Below are positions 37,833 to 46,870 of a stretch of DNA of 64,000 nt, one piece after another. Every line of letters begins with the position of its first letter. The first letter of the stretch is position 1. Made by a program: the position numbers and the translations under genes. Under the pieces are notes generated by a model. The model was given only the letters and a program-made list of their open reading frames with translations, was not told where the DNA came from and ran no database searches. The DNA comes from Candidatus Pseudothioglobus singularis PS1 (GTDB lineage: Bacteria > Pseudomonadota > Gammaproteobacteria > PS1 > Pseudothioglobaceae), in assembly GCF_001281385.1 (NCBI RefSeq), contig NZ_CP006911.1, forward strand, positions 744,001 to 808,000, in the 5' to 3' direction.

Positions 37833-38970
37833 AATTTATTTGTTTTGAATACTTTGTTCTATTTTCCATATCAACTCGAACAATAATCGCCAGTGAAATA
37901 ATTGCAAAAATCATAGAAGTGCCTCCATAACTTAACAAAGGCAATGTAAAGCCTTTAGGAGGCAAAAGACCTAAATTCATTCCAATGTTTACTGTTATTT
38001 GCATTGCAAACCAAGTACAAATTCCAAAGACAACATAAGAGCTATATTGACGCCCTTTTTGAAGAGCAACTTTAGCAATAGAGAATCCTTTTAAGAGAAT
38101 AAAAAGGAATGATAGTAAAACAAATAACATTCCCACAAAGCCTAACTCCTCCCCAATAACTGCAAAAATCATATCAGTATGCCTTTCTGGAAGAAGAGCA
38201 TATTTTTGAATACCTGCGCCAATCCCAGTTCCAAACCAGTCTCCTCTTGCAATCCCAATTAAGGCTTGTTGAGTTTGGTGTACCTTAGGATCTGTACTTC
38301 CCCAAAAATCATCAACCCAAAAGGATGTCAACCGAGCCATTCGATTTGGATTAAATGCAATAAAAATACCAACAAAAATAAATAAAAGAGATGTGACAAT
38401 ACTTAGTTGCTTTAGATAAACCCCTGCAGCGTAAAGCATTGACATTGCAGTTAAGGATATTATCAGAGTAGCACCAAAGTCTGTTTCAAGCATTAATAGA
38501 ATATCAGCTAGACCAATAATTACTAGTGTTTTTACAAAGCCCTTCCATGGTTTTCTAATGTCTTTTTCTTGGCGGATTAGAAAACCCGCCATAAAAAGTA
38601 TCATGGATAGTTTCATCAGTTCTGAGGGCTGAAATTTAAAAAATACTAGGTTAATCCACCTCGTTGAACCGTTTACTGTATGACCTATGGGTGGAGGAAA
38701 AAAAACAACTGCAAGAAGAAACAAGGATAGTATAAATAAAGGAATAGAATACTTTTGAAGGACTGAAATGGGTGTATTTAGAACAATGAATCCAGCAAAT
38801 AAACCAGCACAAATAAAGAAGGTTTGCTTAAAAAAATAAGAATAACTTGAAAAATATGCCAATGAGGCGGAGAAGGACATAATCCAACCAAATATTAACA
38901 AAGCCAAGATTGTGAACAATAATGACTTGTCAGGCATTTGTCTTGTTCGCATTTTCGGATTTAATCTCAT
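37825..38970 (-). CDS. ftsW: Peptidoglycan glycosyltransferase FtsW
   Basis: SEDS-family integral membrane polymerase for septal peptidoglycan, working with FtsI. It has about ten membrane segments. Family motifs are the catalytic-loop region FGWIMSFSASLAYF, STRWINLVFFKFQPSELMKL, LLMLETDFGATLIIS, LIGIARGDWFGTGIGAGIQKYALLPERHTDMIFAVIGEELG and GLTLPLLSYGGTS-like GFTLPLLSYGGTSMIF. The ATG at 38970 is chosen over a TTG at 38976. Adjacency to murG favours FtsW over its paralogue RodA. Coupled to murG by an 8-base overlap and divergent from ybiT. Confidence 0.95.
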   Translation of the reverse strand: MRLNPKMRTRQMPDKSLLFTILALLIFGWIMSFSASLAYFSSYSYFFKQTFFICAGLFAGFIVLNTPISVLQKYSIPLFILSLFLLAVVFFPPPIGHTVNGSTRWINLVFFKFQPSELMKLSMILFMAGFLIRQEKDIRKPWKGFVKTLVIIGLADILLMLETDFGATLIISLTAMSMLYAAGVYLKQLSIVTSLLFIFVGIFIAFNPNRMARLTSFWVDDFWGSTDPKVHQTQQALIGIARGDWFGTGIGAGIQKYALLPERHTDMIFAVIGEELGFVGMLFVLLSFLFILLKGFSIAKVALQKGRQYSSYVVFGICTWFAMQITVNIGMNLGLLPPKGFTLPLLSYGGTSMIFAIISLAIIVRVDMENRTKYSKQINYV

Positions 38971-39094
38971 AAGCAAATATATTTTATACTTTTATTTATT
39001 GAAAAGTTCTACTAGATATTGATGTGTTTAATTGTTGAGCTATTTTTGAGTCTATATGGGATAATCTTGTCTTTTTATAATTTTTATTTAAACA

Positions 39095-40681
39095 ATGATT
39101 TCTACTGCTAACATCACCATGCAGTTTGGTGAAAAGCCTTTATTTGAGAATATTTCAGTCAAATTTCAAGCTGGTAATAGATACGGCTTAATCGGCGCAA
39201 ATGGTTGTGGAAAATCAACCTTAATGAAAATATTGACTAGAGAATTAAAGCCCACTCATGGCTCTGTTTTAGTTGGAGAAGGCCAAAGACTTGGTGTTCT
39301 ATCTCAGGATCAGTTTGCTTTTGAGAAGTATCGTGTTGTAGATACTGTAATCATGGGTCACAAAGAGCTATGGAAGATAAAAGAGGAAAGAGACAGGATA
39401 TATGGTCTACCTGAAATGAGTGAGGAAGATGGAATAAAGGTAGCTGAATTAGAAATGGAATTTGCTGAAATGGATGGTTATTCAGCAGAATCATCAGCTA
39501 GTGAGTTACTTCTAGGTCTTGATATACCTTTAGATCAGCACTATGGGTTAATGAGTGAAATTGCTCCTGGCTGGAAGCTTCGAGTTCTTTTAGCGCAAGC
39601 TCTGTTTTCAGATCCAGAAATTCTTTTATTAGACGAGCCTACCAATAACCTTGACATAAACTCTATCAGATGGCTTGAAGGAGTTTTAAGTGCAAGAAAA
39701 TCAACTATGGTTATTATTTCGCATGATCGTCATTTTTTAAATGGTGTTTGTACTCATATGGCTGACCTAGATTATGGTGCCCTAAATGTATTCCCAGGAA
39801 GTTATGATGATTTTATGGTTGCCGCAACTGCAATTCAAGAAAGGATGCGCTCCGATAATGCTAAAAAGGAAGAAAAAATTAAAGATTTAAAACATTTTGT
39901 GTCGCGATTTTCTGCGAATGCTTCTAAATCGAAGCAGGCGACATCCCGTCTTAAACAGCTAAATAAGATTGAATTAGATGATATTAAGCCTTCTTCAAGA
40001 GTTAGTCCATATATTATTTTTAATCAAAACAAAGAATTATTTAGAAATGTACTAGAAGTTCAAGGTTTGAATAAAAGCTTTGATGATGAGCAAGTTTTAA
40101 AAGATATTAATATTATGATTGAAACTGGTGAACGGGTTGCAATTATTGGACAAAATGGTATTGGAAAGAGTACTTTACTTAAAACCATATTTGGTGAAAT
40201 TGAGCCCGATGGTGGAATTACAAAATGGAGTGAAAATTCAAATATTGGATATTATGCTCAAGACCATAATGAAGAATTTGAGAAGGATATGAATGTTTTA
40301 GATTGGATGACACAATTTAAAAACGAAAAAGATGATATTCAAGTTATGCGATCTGTCCTTGGAAAAATGCTTTTTGGAAAGGAAGATGTAAAAAAATCTG
40401 TCAAATCTTTGTCAGGCGGTGAAAAAGGAAGAATGATTTTTGGAAGACTTATGTTGCAAAAGCCAAATATATTGTTAATGGATGAGCCAACAAACCACTT
40501 GGATATGGAATCTATTGAGGCCCTAAATTTGGCATTGGACAATTACAAAGGGACTCTAGTATTTGTCAGTCATGACAGGGAGTTTGTTTCTTCTTTATCA
40601 ACTAAAGTAATCGAGCTTAAAGATGATGGAGCTCACTACTATTCAGGAAATTATGAAGATTACTTGTTGACTCAGGTGTGA
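39095..40681 (+). CDS. ybiT: ABC-F family ATPase YbiT
   Basis: Soluble translation-associated ABC-F protein with two ATP-binding cassettes and no membrane domain. The first cassette has [10 protein letters not shown] (Walker A) and [12 protein letters not shown]; the second has [20 protein letters not shown] and [12 protein letters not shown]. The linker between cassettes (about residues 240-310, [19 protein letters not shown]) is the tRNA-interacting motif. Segments such as [32 protein letters not shown] and [23 protein letters not shown] are specific to YbiT, not EttA, Uup or YheS. The 528 residues match E. coli (530). TATAAT lies 13 bases before the ATG with no ribosome binding site. Confidence 0.93.
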   Translation: MISTANITMQFGEKPLFENISVKFQAGNRYGLIGANGCGKSTLMKILTRELKPTHGSVLVGEGQRLGVLSQDQFAFEKYRVVDTVIMGHKELWKIKEERDRIYGLPEMSEEDGIKVAELEMEFAEMDGYSAESSASELLLGLDIPLDQHYGLMSEIAPGWKLRVLLAQALFSDPEILLLDEPTNNLDINSIRWLEGVLSARKSTMVIISHDRHFLNGVCTHMADLDYGALNVFPGSYDDFMVAATAIQERMRSDNAKKEEKIKDLKHFVSRFSANASKSKQATSRLKQLNKIELDDIKPSSRVSPYIIFNQNKELFRNVLEVQGLNKSFDDEQVLKDINIMIETGERVAIIGQNGIGKSTLLKTIFGEIEPDGGITKWSENSNIGYYAQDHNEEFEKDMNVLDWMTQFKNEKDDIQVMRSVLGKMLFGKEDVKKSVKSLSGGEKGRMIFGRLMLQKPNILLMDEPTNHLDMESIEALNLALDNYKGTLVFVSHDREFVSSLSTKVIELKDDGAHYYSGNYEDYLLTQV

Positions 40682-40799
40682 ATTAAATTAATGCGTGCAT
40701 AGAAATCTATTAATTACTGTATCTATTAATTGATGGTTAAATAGTTGTTAGAAATATATTAAATATAAATATACTTAAACTTATAAAAATATTTGTCAA

Positions 40800-41393
40800 A
40801 TGTTTACAGGGATTATTCAAGCTATAGGAAGTATTCAAGAGTTTCATTCTTCTGATAATGGCGCTAATTTGAAAATTAATTCAAATACCCTTGATATAAG
40901 TGATTCTAAGATTGGAGATAGTATTGCTGTTAATGGGGTATGTTTAACAGTCACCGAAATTTCAGGTGAATGGTTTTCTGCAGATGTTTCAAACGAAACG
41001 ATAAATTGCACAACTTTTTCAGATTTATCGCAAGGTGATGATGTTAATCTTGAAAAATCTCTTAGACTGAATCAAGGGATTGATGGACACTTGGTAAGTG
41101 GTCATATTGATGGAGTTGGTTTAATTCAATCCATTAATAAAGATGGAGATAGTTTTCGCTTCAAGATTTTGGTTGAGGGTGATATTATTAAATATATTGC
41201 TAAAAAAGGCTCAATATGTATCAATGGAGTAAGCCTTACTGTCAATAGCGTAAAGGATAATATTTTTGATGTTAATATAGTTCCCCATACTTTTTCAGTA
41301 ACTACGCTAAGAGATCTTTCTACTGAGTCAAATGTAAATTTAGAGATTGATCTAATTGCTAGATATGTTGAAAAACTTAAAAATTACAGATAA
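40800..41393 (+). CDS. ribE: Riboflavin synthase alpha subunit
   Basis: Dismutates two 6,7-dimethyl-8-ribityllumazine molecules into riboflavin and pyrimidinedione. The duplicated lumazine-binding domains are clear: MFTGIIQAIGSIQEF with GDSIAVNGVCLTVT, then a second copy LEKSLRLNQGIDGHLVSGHIDGVG with GSICINGVSLTVNSV. The 197 residues are typical. First gene of a ribE-ribB-ribH-nusB run. The 118 bases upstream contain no FMN riboswitch signature. A TATAAA lies 12 bases before the ATG and no ribosome binding site is visible. Confidence 0.96.
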   Translation: MFTGIIQAIGSIQEFHSSDNGANLKINSNTLDISDSKIGDSIAVNGVCLTVTEISGEWFSADVSNETINCTTFSDLSQGDDVNLEKSLRLNQGIDGHLVSGHIDGVGLIQSINKDGDSFRFKILVEGDIIKYIAKKGSICINGVSLTVNSVKDNIFDVNIVPHTFSVTTLRDLSTESNVNLEIDLIARYVEKLKNYR

Positions 41394-41406
41394 AGATTAG
41401 ACAATT

Positions 41407-42483
41407 ATGAATGCTTCAATAAAGGAACTTATAGAAGATTATAAGCAAGGAAGAATGATAATTCTTATGGACGATGAGAATCGTGAAAATGAGGGTGATT
41501 TATTAATTGCATCTGAAAAAGTTACAAAAGAAGATATTAACTTCATGGCGACGCATGGACGAGGTTTAATTTGTCTTACTTTGACTCAGCAGCGTTGTCA
41601 ACAACTAAACTTGCCTTTAATGGTGTCTCAAAATAGTGATCTTCATTCTACAAACTTTACAGTATCTATTGAGGCTGCATCAGGTGTCACTACAGGAATT
41701 TCAGCTGCAGATAGAGCTAAAACAATTTTAGATGCTGTTGCTAAAGATGCTAAGCCAATAGATATAGTTCAGCCTGGCCATGTTTTTCCTTTAATGGCCC
41801 AACAAGGTGGTGTTTTAATTCGCGCTGGCCACACTGAGGCGGGCTGTGACTTAGCTCGTTTAGCAGGATTTGAAGCTTCATCAGTGATTGTGGAAATATT
41901 AAATGATGATGGCTCAATGGCTAGAAGCGATGATTTGTATAAGTTTGGGAAAAAGCATGGTATTAAGGTAGGCCATATTGCTGATTTAATTCATTACAGA
42001 GTTGAAAATGAAAAAACAGTTGAAAGAATAAGCCAAAGGCCTTTTAAAACAAAGTATGGTCAATTTGAACTTTTTTCATATTTAGATACAATCCATAACG
42101 ATATTCATATTGCTCTTGTAAAGGGAAAAATTAATGAAACAACTGAGCCATATGTCAGGGTCCATATGGAAAATATCTTTAAAGATGTTTTACAAGAAAA
42201 TAATCGAGGTTTTAGTATCAATAGTGCATTAGACATGATTTCAGAGGTTGAAAATGGTGTCTTCTTACTTTTACGTAAACAAGATAATCAGGCTATCCTT
42301 GAAAATATAGATAACCAGGACTATAGAAGTAATGATGATGGAAAAACTTTTGGAATCGGTGCGCAAATTCTTTCTGACTTAGGTGTTACGAATATGAAGT
42401 CACTAGGAAAGCCAAGAAAATGGCCAGGTCTAGAGGGTTTTGGTATCACAATAACTGAGTACGTAAATATTAAGGAGAAGTAA
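41407..42483 (+). CDS. ribB: 3,4-dihydroxy-2-butanone-4-phosphate synthase with degenerate GTP cyclohydrolase II domain (RibBX type)
   Basis: The N-terminal domain (about residues 1-200) is a full DHBP synthase: [12 protein letters not shown] (metal-binding acidic loop), [42 protein letters not shown] and [16 protein letters not shown]. It converts ribulose-5-phosphate to the C4 unit of riboflavin. The C-terminal domain (about 205-358) has the GTP cyclohydrolase II fold, but the zinc-binding Cys cluster (GxxCxxxxCxC) and catalytic residues are missing: the region reads [19 protein letters not shown]. So GCHII activity is probably lost and a separate ribA is expected elsewhere. It sits 13 bases after ribE and overlaps ribH (TAATG). 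Confidence 0.93.
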   Translation: MNASIKELIEDYKQGRMIILMDDENRENEGDLLIASEKVTKEDINFMATHGRGLICLTLTQQRCQQLNLPLMVSQNSDLHSTNFTVSIEAASGVTTGISAADRAKTILDAVAKDAKPIDIVQPGHVFPLMAQQGGVLIRAGHTEAGCDLARLAGFEASSVIVEILNDDGSMARSDDLYKFGKKHGIKVGHIADLIHYRVENEKTVERISQRPFKTKYGQFELFSYLDTIHNDIHIALVKGKINETTEPYVRVHMENIFKDVLQENNRGFSINSALDMISEVENGVFLLLRKQDNQAILENIDNQDYRSNDDGKTFGIGAQILSDLGVTNMKSLGKPRKWPGLEGFGITITEYVNIKEK

Positions 42484-42941
42484 TGAAGACTATTGAGGGT
42501 GATTTATCTATTAACAATAAGAAAGTGGCTTTAGTCGCAGGTCGATTTAATTCTTTTATAGTTGAGCATTTAATTAGTGGGGCCAAAGAGGCTTTACTTA
42601 AGAGTGGAACTAAAGAGTCAGATATTGATCTTATTTATGTTCCAGGTGCTTTTGAAATCCCACTTGCCCTTAAAAAAGCCTCAAGTACTGGTAAATATGA
42701 TGCCATCGTAGCTTTAGGTGCAGTAATTAGGGGCGGGACTCCTCACTTTGAATTCGTTGCCGGAGAGTGCGTAAGAGGTATATCCAAAATTTCACTAGAG
42801 AATGAAATACCAATTGCCTTTGGTGTGCTCACTGTTGACACAGTTGAGCAGGCTATAGAGCGCTCTGGAACTTCTGAAAATAAAGGCGCTGAGGCTGCAG
42901 AAAGTATTATTAGAATGATCAATTTACTAGAAAAACTGTGA
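42483..42941 (+). CDS. ribH: 6,7-dimethyl-8-ribityllumazine synthase
   Basis: Penultimate riboflavin enzyme, forming capsid-like or pentameric assemblies. Family motifs are [71 protein letters not shown] and the C-terminal [16 protein letters not shown]. The 152 residues match E. coli (156). The start codon overlaps the ribB stop (TAATG) and its own stop overlaps the GTG start of nusB. The order ribE-ribB-ribH-nusB is conserved in proteobacteria. Confidence 0.97.
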   Translation: MKTIEGDLSINNKKVALVAGRFNSFIVEHLISGAKEALLKSGTKESDIDLIYVPGAFEIPLALKKASSTGKYDAIVALGAVIRGGTPHFEFVAGECVRGISKISLENEIPIAFGVLTVDTVEQAIERSGTSENKGAEAAESIIRMINLLEKL

Positions 42942-43351
42942 CTCCTAAGCAGCGTTCAAGAGCGAGAGTAGTCCAAGCTTTATATCAGTGGTTGGTTTCT
43001 GGAGATAATATTAATGACATAGAGTTGCAATTCTTAAATCAAAAAGAAGGCAAGATTTCAAAAGCTTTTTTCTCAAATTTATTATTAAATATTCCAAAAA
43101 ATATAACTATTCTTGATGAAATTATTAAGCCATCACTTGATCGTGATATTGATGAACTTGGCCCAACAGAAAAGGCAATTTTATATTTAGGTGTTTATGA
43201 ATTGAAGTTCCAGCCAGAGGTGCCTTACAAAGTAGTTATTAATGAAGCTGTCGAATTATCTAAACTTTATGGTGCAGATGGTTCATATAAGCTTGTTAAT
43301 TCGTCACTTGATAAAATTGCCCCAGAGCTAAGATCACTAGAGATTTCTTAA
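42938..43351 (+). CDS. nusB: Transcription antitermination factor NusB
   Basis: All-helical RNA-binding protein that joins NusE (S10) on boxA RNA for rRNA antitermination. The GTG start at 42938 overlaps the ribH stop and gives [19 protein letters not shown], the arginine-rich boxA-binding N-terminus. The later [18 protein letters not shown] and [34 protein letters not shown] are diagnostic. The 137 residues are normal. Last gene of the riboflavin operon, and a 298-base gap separates it from tauA. Confidence 0.95.
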   Translation: MTPKQRSRARVVQALYQWLVSGDNINDIELQFLNQKEGKISKAFFSNLLLNIPKNITILDEIIKPSLDRDIDELGPTEKAILYLGVYELKFQPEVPYKVVINEAVELSKLYGADGSYKLVNSSLDKIAPELRSLEIS

Positions 43352-43418
43352 ATTGCTTTATTTGAATAGAGTATTTTTTTTGTAAATTTATACAAAGCGA
43401 AAAAATGAATTTTTTCAA

Positions 43419-43452
43419 ATGGACTACTAAAAAATCTTAAGCTGGTTCTATA
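43419..43452 (+). promoter_or_regulatory. Putative TauR operator upstream of tauA (direct repeat, 23-bp phasing)
   Basis: Half-sites ATGGACTACT (43419-43428) and CTGGTTCTATA (43442-43452) start 23 bases apart. The same arrangement, with an identical CTGGTTCTATA and the same 23-base phasing, occurs between tauR and tpa. From memory, the Rhodobacter capsulatus TauR box is a direct repeat close to CTGGACTTAA, which these half-sites resemble. A -10-like TAAACT lies 41 bases after the start of the second half-site (the tpa promoter has TACAAT at 40), so activation from a site just upstream of -35 is plausible. The rest of the 298-base gap (43352-43649) holds another TACAAT at 43617 and the strong tauA ribosome binding site. 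Confidence 0.6.
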
Positions 43453-43649
43453 GTTCTTTTTTTATTCCCTCTTGAAATAAATTAAACTGATCTTGAAAAA
43501 TTGATTGATTTTATCTTTTTTCATGGTAGTATTTCAGTTCGGCCATAAAAAATTTATCTATTTTTTTAACAGGTTTAACTAATATCCTGGTGAAATTTTT
43601 TTTATGAAAGAAAGGGTACAATAATGTTAATATTAATTTAGGAGAAATA

Positions 43650-44645
43650 ATGAAAAGTATTTATAAAAAACTTGGAGCAACAATTGTCAGTGCTATGGCT
43701 ACAGTCAATGTAATGGCTCTAGATGAGTTAAATGTTGCTTATTTTGAAGAGTGGCCAATGCCTTTTGAGTATGCAAAGCAAATTGGTGCATATGATGAAG
43801 CATTAGGAATGAAAGTTAACTGGAAGGCTTTTGGAACAGGTACAGCAATGTCGGCTGCAATGGCTTCTGGTGATATTCATATCTCTGTGAGTCAAGGTGT
43901 TCCTCCGTTTATCGTGGCAGCTTCAACTGGCCAAGACATTCAAATCGTTGATGTGGCAGTAAGTTATGCAGACAACGACAACTGTGTTGTAGCTTCAGGT
44001 TTAGAAATTGATGCAAGCAATGCTTCAGAATTGGCTGGTAAAAAAGTGTCAGTTCCAATTGGAACAGCTGCTCACTATGGTTTCTTAAAGCAAATGGAGC
44101 ATTTTGGTGTTTCAGTCGATTCGATGCAAGTAGTTGATATGGCTCCACCAGAGGGTGCGGCTGCTTTAGCTCAAGGAAGTATTGATATGTTTTGCGGATG
44201 GGGTGGTTCACTTCGTCGTGCTCTAGATCATGGTAATGTACTTCTAACTGGTGCTGAAAAAACTGCACTAGGTATTTTAGTTTGGGACGTTACATCTGTA
44301 CCAGCAGGATTTGCTGATGAAAATGCAGAAGTTCTTCAAACATTCTTAGGTGTTACTGCAGCGTCTAACGCGATGTGGAACTCAGGAGGTTTTACTTCAT
44401 TGATGCTACCTCATATTGCTAAGGATGCTGGTATGGACGAAGATGCTACAGCAGAAACAATGGCTACTTTTGTATTCCCTTCAGTTGCTAACCAACTTGG
44501 TGATAACTGGCTTGGTGGTTCAGGTGCGGCTTTCCTTAAAGGTGTAGCAGATGTATTCGTTAGTAGCGGAAACATCCCAAGTGCTCGTGGTTCATATGCT
44601 AATGCTATTAATACTGATGGTTTAGAAGGATTGGCAGAACAATAA
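43650..44645 (+). CDS. tauA: Taurine ABC transporter, periplasmic substrate-binding protein
   Basis: Solute-binding protein for taurine or related sulfonates. A signal peptide ending near ATVNVMA precedes the mature protein (LDELNVAYFEEWPMPFEYA). NMT1/SsuA-like features include GTGTAMSAAMASGDIHISVSQGVPPFIVAAS and GKKVSVPIGTAAHYGFLKQ, plus a tryptophan-rich pocket region (FCGWGGSLRRAL, ILVWDVTSVPAGF). The 331 residues are typical for the marine TauA type. A strong ribosome binding site (TAGGAG) lies 6 bases upstream. It is followed after 114 bases, including a terminator-like hairpin, by tauB. Taurine specificity is inferred from the tpa, xsc and tauR neighbours. Confidence 0.93.
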   Translation: MKSIYKKLGATIVSAMATVNVMALDELNVAYFEEWPMPFEYAKQIGAYDEALGMKVNWKAFGTGTAMSAAMASGDIHISVSQGVPPFIVAASTGQDIQIVDVAVSYADNDNCVVASGLEIDASNASELAGKKVSVPIGTAAHYGFLKQMEHFGVSVDSMQVVDMAPPEGAAALAQGSIDMFCGWGGSLRRALDHGNVLLTGAEKTALGILVWDVTSVPAGFADENAEVLQTFLGVTAASNAMWNSGGFTSLMLPHIAKDAGMDEDATAETMATFVFPSVANQLGDNWLGGSGAAFLKGVADVFVSSGNIPSARGSYANAINTDGLEGLAEQ

Positions 44646-44699
44646 AGTACTTTGTTATTAGGCTTAATTAAAGTCTATTAATGATGTATTAGTTATACA

Positions 44700-44732
44700 A
44701 AAGGTGGCGCACTTTTAGTGTGCCACCTTTTT
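44700..44732 (+). terminator. Intercistronic hairpin (leaky terminator) between tauA and tauB
   Basis: A 13-bp stem AAAGGTGGCGCAC / GTGTGCCACCTTT (one G-U pair) with a TTTTA loop, ending in five T. It lies 55 bases after tauA and about 30 bases before tauB. Placed inside an operon, it would reduce read-through so that the binding protein is made in excess of the membrane components, and it may also protect the tauA 3' end. Confidence 0.85.
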
Positions 44733-44759
44733 AATGATTTAAAGAATTCGGAGCTAACT

Positions 44760-45563
44760 TTGAAAGGTTTATCAATTGAAAATATATCGATGCGGTTTGA
44801 TTTGAAGAATGGTTCTTCAGTGCAAGCACTCAAAGACGTATCTTTGGACATTGAAGCAGGACAAATTATTACTGTTCTTGGTCCCTCAGGTTGTGGAAAA
44901 ACAACATTATTAAATATCGTTGCTGGTTTTCTTGCGCCGACGGAAGGAAAAGTCGTTCTTAATGGGCAAACTGTTCAAGGTCCAGGAGCCGAGCGTGGAA
45001 TGGTTTTTCAACAGGGCGCTTTGTTTGAGTGGATGGATGTTCGTGCTAATGTTGCTTTTGGTCCTCGTATGAAAGGAACTCCAAAAGCAGAACAAGATGA
45101 AAAGGTTAAGCGCCTTTTAGAAATTGTTGGATTAGCTGATTTTGAAGATAAAGCTGTTTATGAGTTATCGGGCGGTATGCAACAAAGAGTCGCTTTGGCG
45201 AGATGTCTCGCAAATGATCCTGATGTCATTTTAATGGATGAACCCTTAGGCGCTCTTGACGCACTAACAAGAGAAAAAATGCAGGGTTTGGTTTTAAAAC
45301 TTTGGAAGGAAACAGGAAAAACAATTTTATTAATTACTCACTCAGTTGAAGAGGCTGTCCTTTTGGGCGAAAGACTTTTGGTTCTTGCTCCAAGACCAGG
45401 AAGAATACATAAAGAATACAAGTTGCCGTTTGCTGAAATGGGAGTCAATATGGACTTGAGAGAGGTTAAAAAATCTGAAGGCTATTCTGAAACTCGAGAT
45501 GAGATCCTCTCTATTATTTGGGAGATGGAAGAAGAAATTATGGGCAGGGCGGACGAAAACTAA
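44760..45563 (+). CDS. tauB: Taurine ABC transporter, ATP-binding protein
   Basis: ATPase of the sulfonate importer (NrtD/SsuB/TauB family). Motifs: Walker A GPSGCGKTT, Q-loop VFQQGALFEW, signature LSGGMQQR, Walker B VILMDEPLGALD and the H-loop LLITHSVEEAVLLG. I choose TTG at 44760 (MKGLSIENISMRFD) because GGAG lies 6 bases upstream. The GTG at 44718 is inside the terminator-like hairpin and gives an unnatural N-terminus. The protein is 267 residues. Its stop overlaps the tauC start (TAATG). Confidence 0.93.
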   Translation: MKGLSIENISMRFDLKNGSSVQALKDVSLDIEAGQIITVLGPSGCGKTTLLNIVAGFLAPTEGKVVLNGQTVQGPGAERGMVFQQGALFEWMDVRANVAFGPRMKGTPKAEQDEKVKRLLEIVGLADFEDKAVYELSGGMQQRVALARCLANDPDVILMDEPLGALDALTREKMQGLVLKLWKETGKTILLITHSVEEAVLLGERLLVLAPRPGRIHKEYKLPFAEMGVNMDLREVKKSEGYSETRDEILSIIWEMEEEIMGRADEN

Positions 45564-46831
45564 TGACTATTTTAATTATTTATATTTTAATTTTCATAGC
45601 TGCTTTTTACTTAGTAAAGATAGTCAGTTCAATGAGAGCTGTAAAAGATGATTTTACAAGTTTAAAGACTGTTACATTTGGTGACGAAAGTGCAGTATCA
45701 CCCAATAGAGCTGCATCTATTATTTCAGTTATTGCAATTTTTGCAATTTGGGCTGCGTTTACTGGCTCTAAATATATTCCAGTTCATGTTCCTGGGCCAT
45801 TTATTGGTGAACTTTCGTTTGAGTACACTGCAATAAATGCATTAGGACAAACTGATGATGCTGAAGTTACAGTTACAGTTTATGATGTTCAGTCTGGAGA
45901 TATTCCAGATAAGCTAGAAGTTGATCCTGGCTCAGGTTTTGCTCTAAACGATACTGCCCAGATTATTACTTACAGAAGTGGTTTAGTAAAAGTCCAAAAA
46001 AATGATGTTGGCGGCAAAGAAAAAGGTTACAAAGTGATTGCTATTAATGGCCAAGAGATATCACCAAGTACTGAGCTTTTTATTGACAATGCCCGAATCT
46101 ATATGACTGCAAAGGGCACCTTGAGTGTAAAACCTGAACAAGGATGGCAGATGCAGCCTGTTTGGCTTCCTGCTCCAGAAGCTGTCGGCTCAAGATTGTT
46201 AAAAGTTTATAATGAAGGTTTTAAAAACTTCACACTTTTTGAGCATCTAGGTTGGTCCTTGCTTAGGGTTGTTGTTGGCTTTGTGGCTGGAGCTATTGTT
46301 GGAATTCCTTTAGGTTACGCAATGGGACTTTCTGGATGGTTTCGTGGTTGGTTTGATCCGATAGTTGAATTTATGAGACCAGTGCCTCCATTAGCTTTAA
46401 TTCCATTGGTCATCATCTGGTTTGGAATTGGTGAACAAGGAAAGATTATTTTGCTATTCCTTGCTTCGCTTTGGATAATGACAATTTCTGCTAGAGCAGG
46501 CGTATCTGGTGTAAAAATTTCTAAAATACATGCCGCATACTCCTTAGGCGCCTCTAAGTGGCAGATTATGAGATTAGTTATTGTTCCAAATAGTTTGCCA
46601 GAGATATTTACTGGCGCCCGAGTGTCTATGGGTGTCTGCTGGGGAACTGTTGTTGCGGCAGAGCTTGTTGCCGCTCAAAAGGGTGCTGGCATGATGATTA
46701 TTAATGCCTCTAAGTTTCAGATGACTGATCTAGTTATTATGGGAATTGTACTCATTGGCGTAATTGGATATGCAATTGACATATTAATGCGTATTTCAGA
46801 AAATTATCTTGTCCCATGGAAAGGTAAATAG
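45563..46831 (+). CDS. tauC: Taurine ABC transporter permease with extra extramembrane domain
   Basis: Binding-protein-dependent permease of the SsuC/TauC family. The ATG at 45563 overlaps the tauB stop. The C-terminal 220 residues are a normal TauC: WLPAPEAVGSRLL, LLRVVVGFVAGAIVGIPLGYAMG, PVPPLALIPLVIIWFGIGEQGK and the EAA-loop AAYSLGASKWQIMRLVIVPNSLPEIFTG. The N-terminus is unusual: two membrane segments (about residues 2-21 and 50-68), then some 130 residues (70-198) of mostly beta-rich sequence (FEYTAINALGQTDDAEVTVTV and following) before the canonical start. Total 422 residues against about 275 for E. coli TauC. The extra domain, probably periplasmic, may contact TauA or substrate. Confidence 0.9.
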   Translation: MTILIIYILIFIAAFYLVKIVSSMRAVKDDFTSLKTVTFGDESAVSPNRAASIISVIAIFAIWAAFTGSKYIPVHVPGPFIGELSFEYTAINALGQTDDAEVTVTVYDVQSGDIPDKLEVDPGSGFALNDTAQIITYRSGLVKVQKNDVGGKEKGYKVIAINGQEISPSTELFIDNARIYMTAKGTLSVKPEQGWQMQPVWLPAPEAVGSRLLKVYNEGFKNFTLFEHLGWSLLRVVVGFVAGAIVGIPLGYAMGLSGWFRGWFDPIVEFMRPVPPLALIPLVIIWFGIGEQGKIILLFLASLWIMTISARAGVSGVKISKIHAAYSLGASKWQIMRLVIVPNSLPEIFTGARVSMGVCWGTVVAAELVAAQKGAGMMIINASKFQMTDLVIMGIVLIGVIGYAIDILMRISENYLVPWKGK

Positions 46832-46870
46832 CTTTTTATAATTTCTTACTTTTTTTTACTGGAATAAATA

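Noticed and set aside
40682-40799. FMN riboswitch upstream of ribE
   Set aside because: None of the conserved RFN elements is present in the 118 bases before ribE.
43404-43642. Very short ORFs (5-11 codons) upstream of tauA
   Set aside because: They are too short to support and have no ribosome binding sites of their own; the last one simply ends on the tauA Shine-Dalgarno. Taken as chance ORFs in an AT-rich leader.
43909-44268. 119-codon open frame antisense to tauA
   Set aside because: It lies fully inside tauA on the other strand, its translation is a Leu/His/Gln-rich shadow with no motif, and it has no ribosome binding site.
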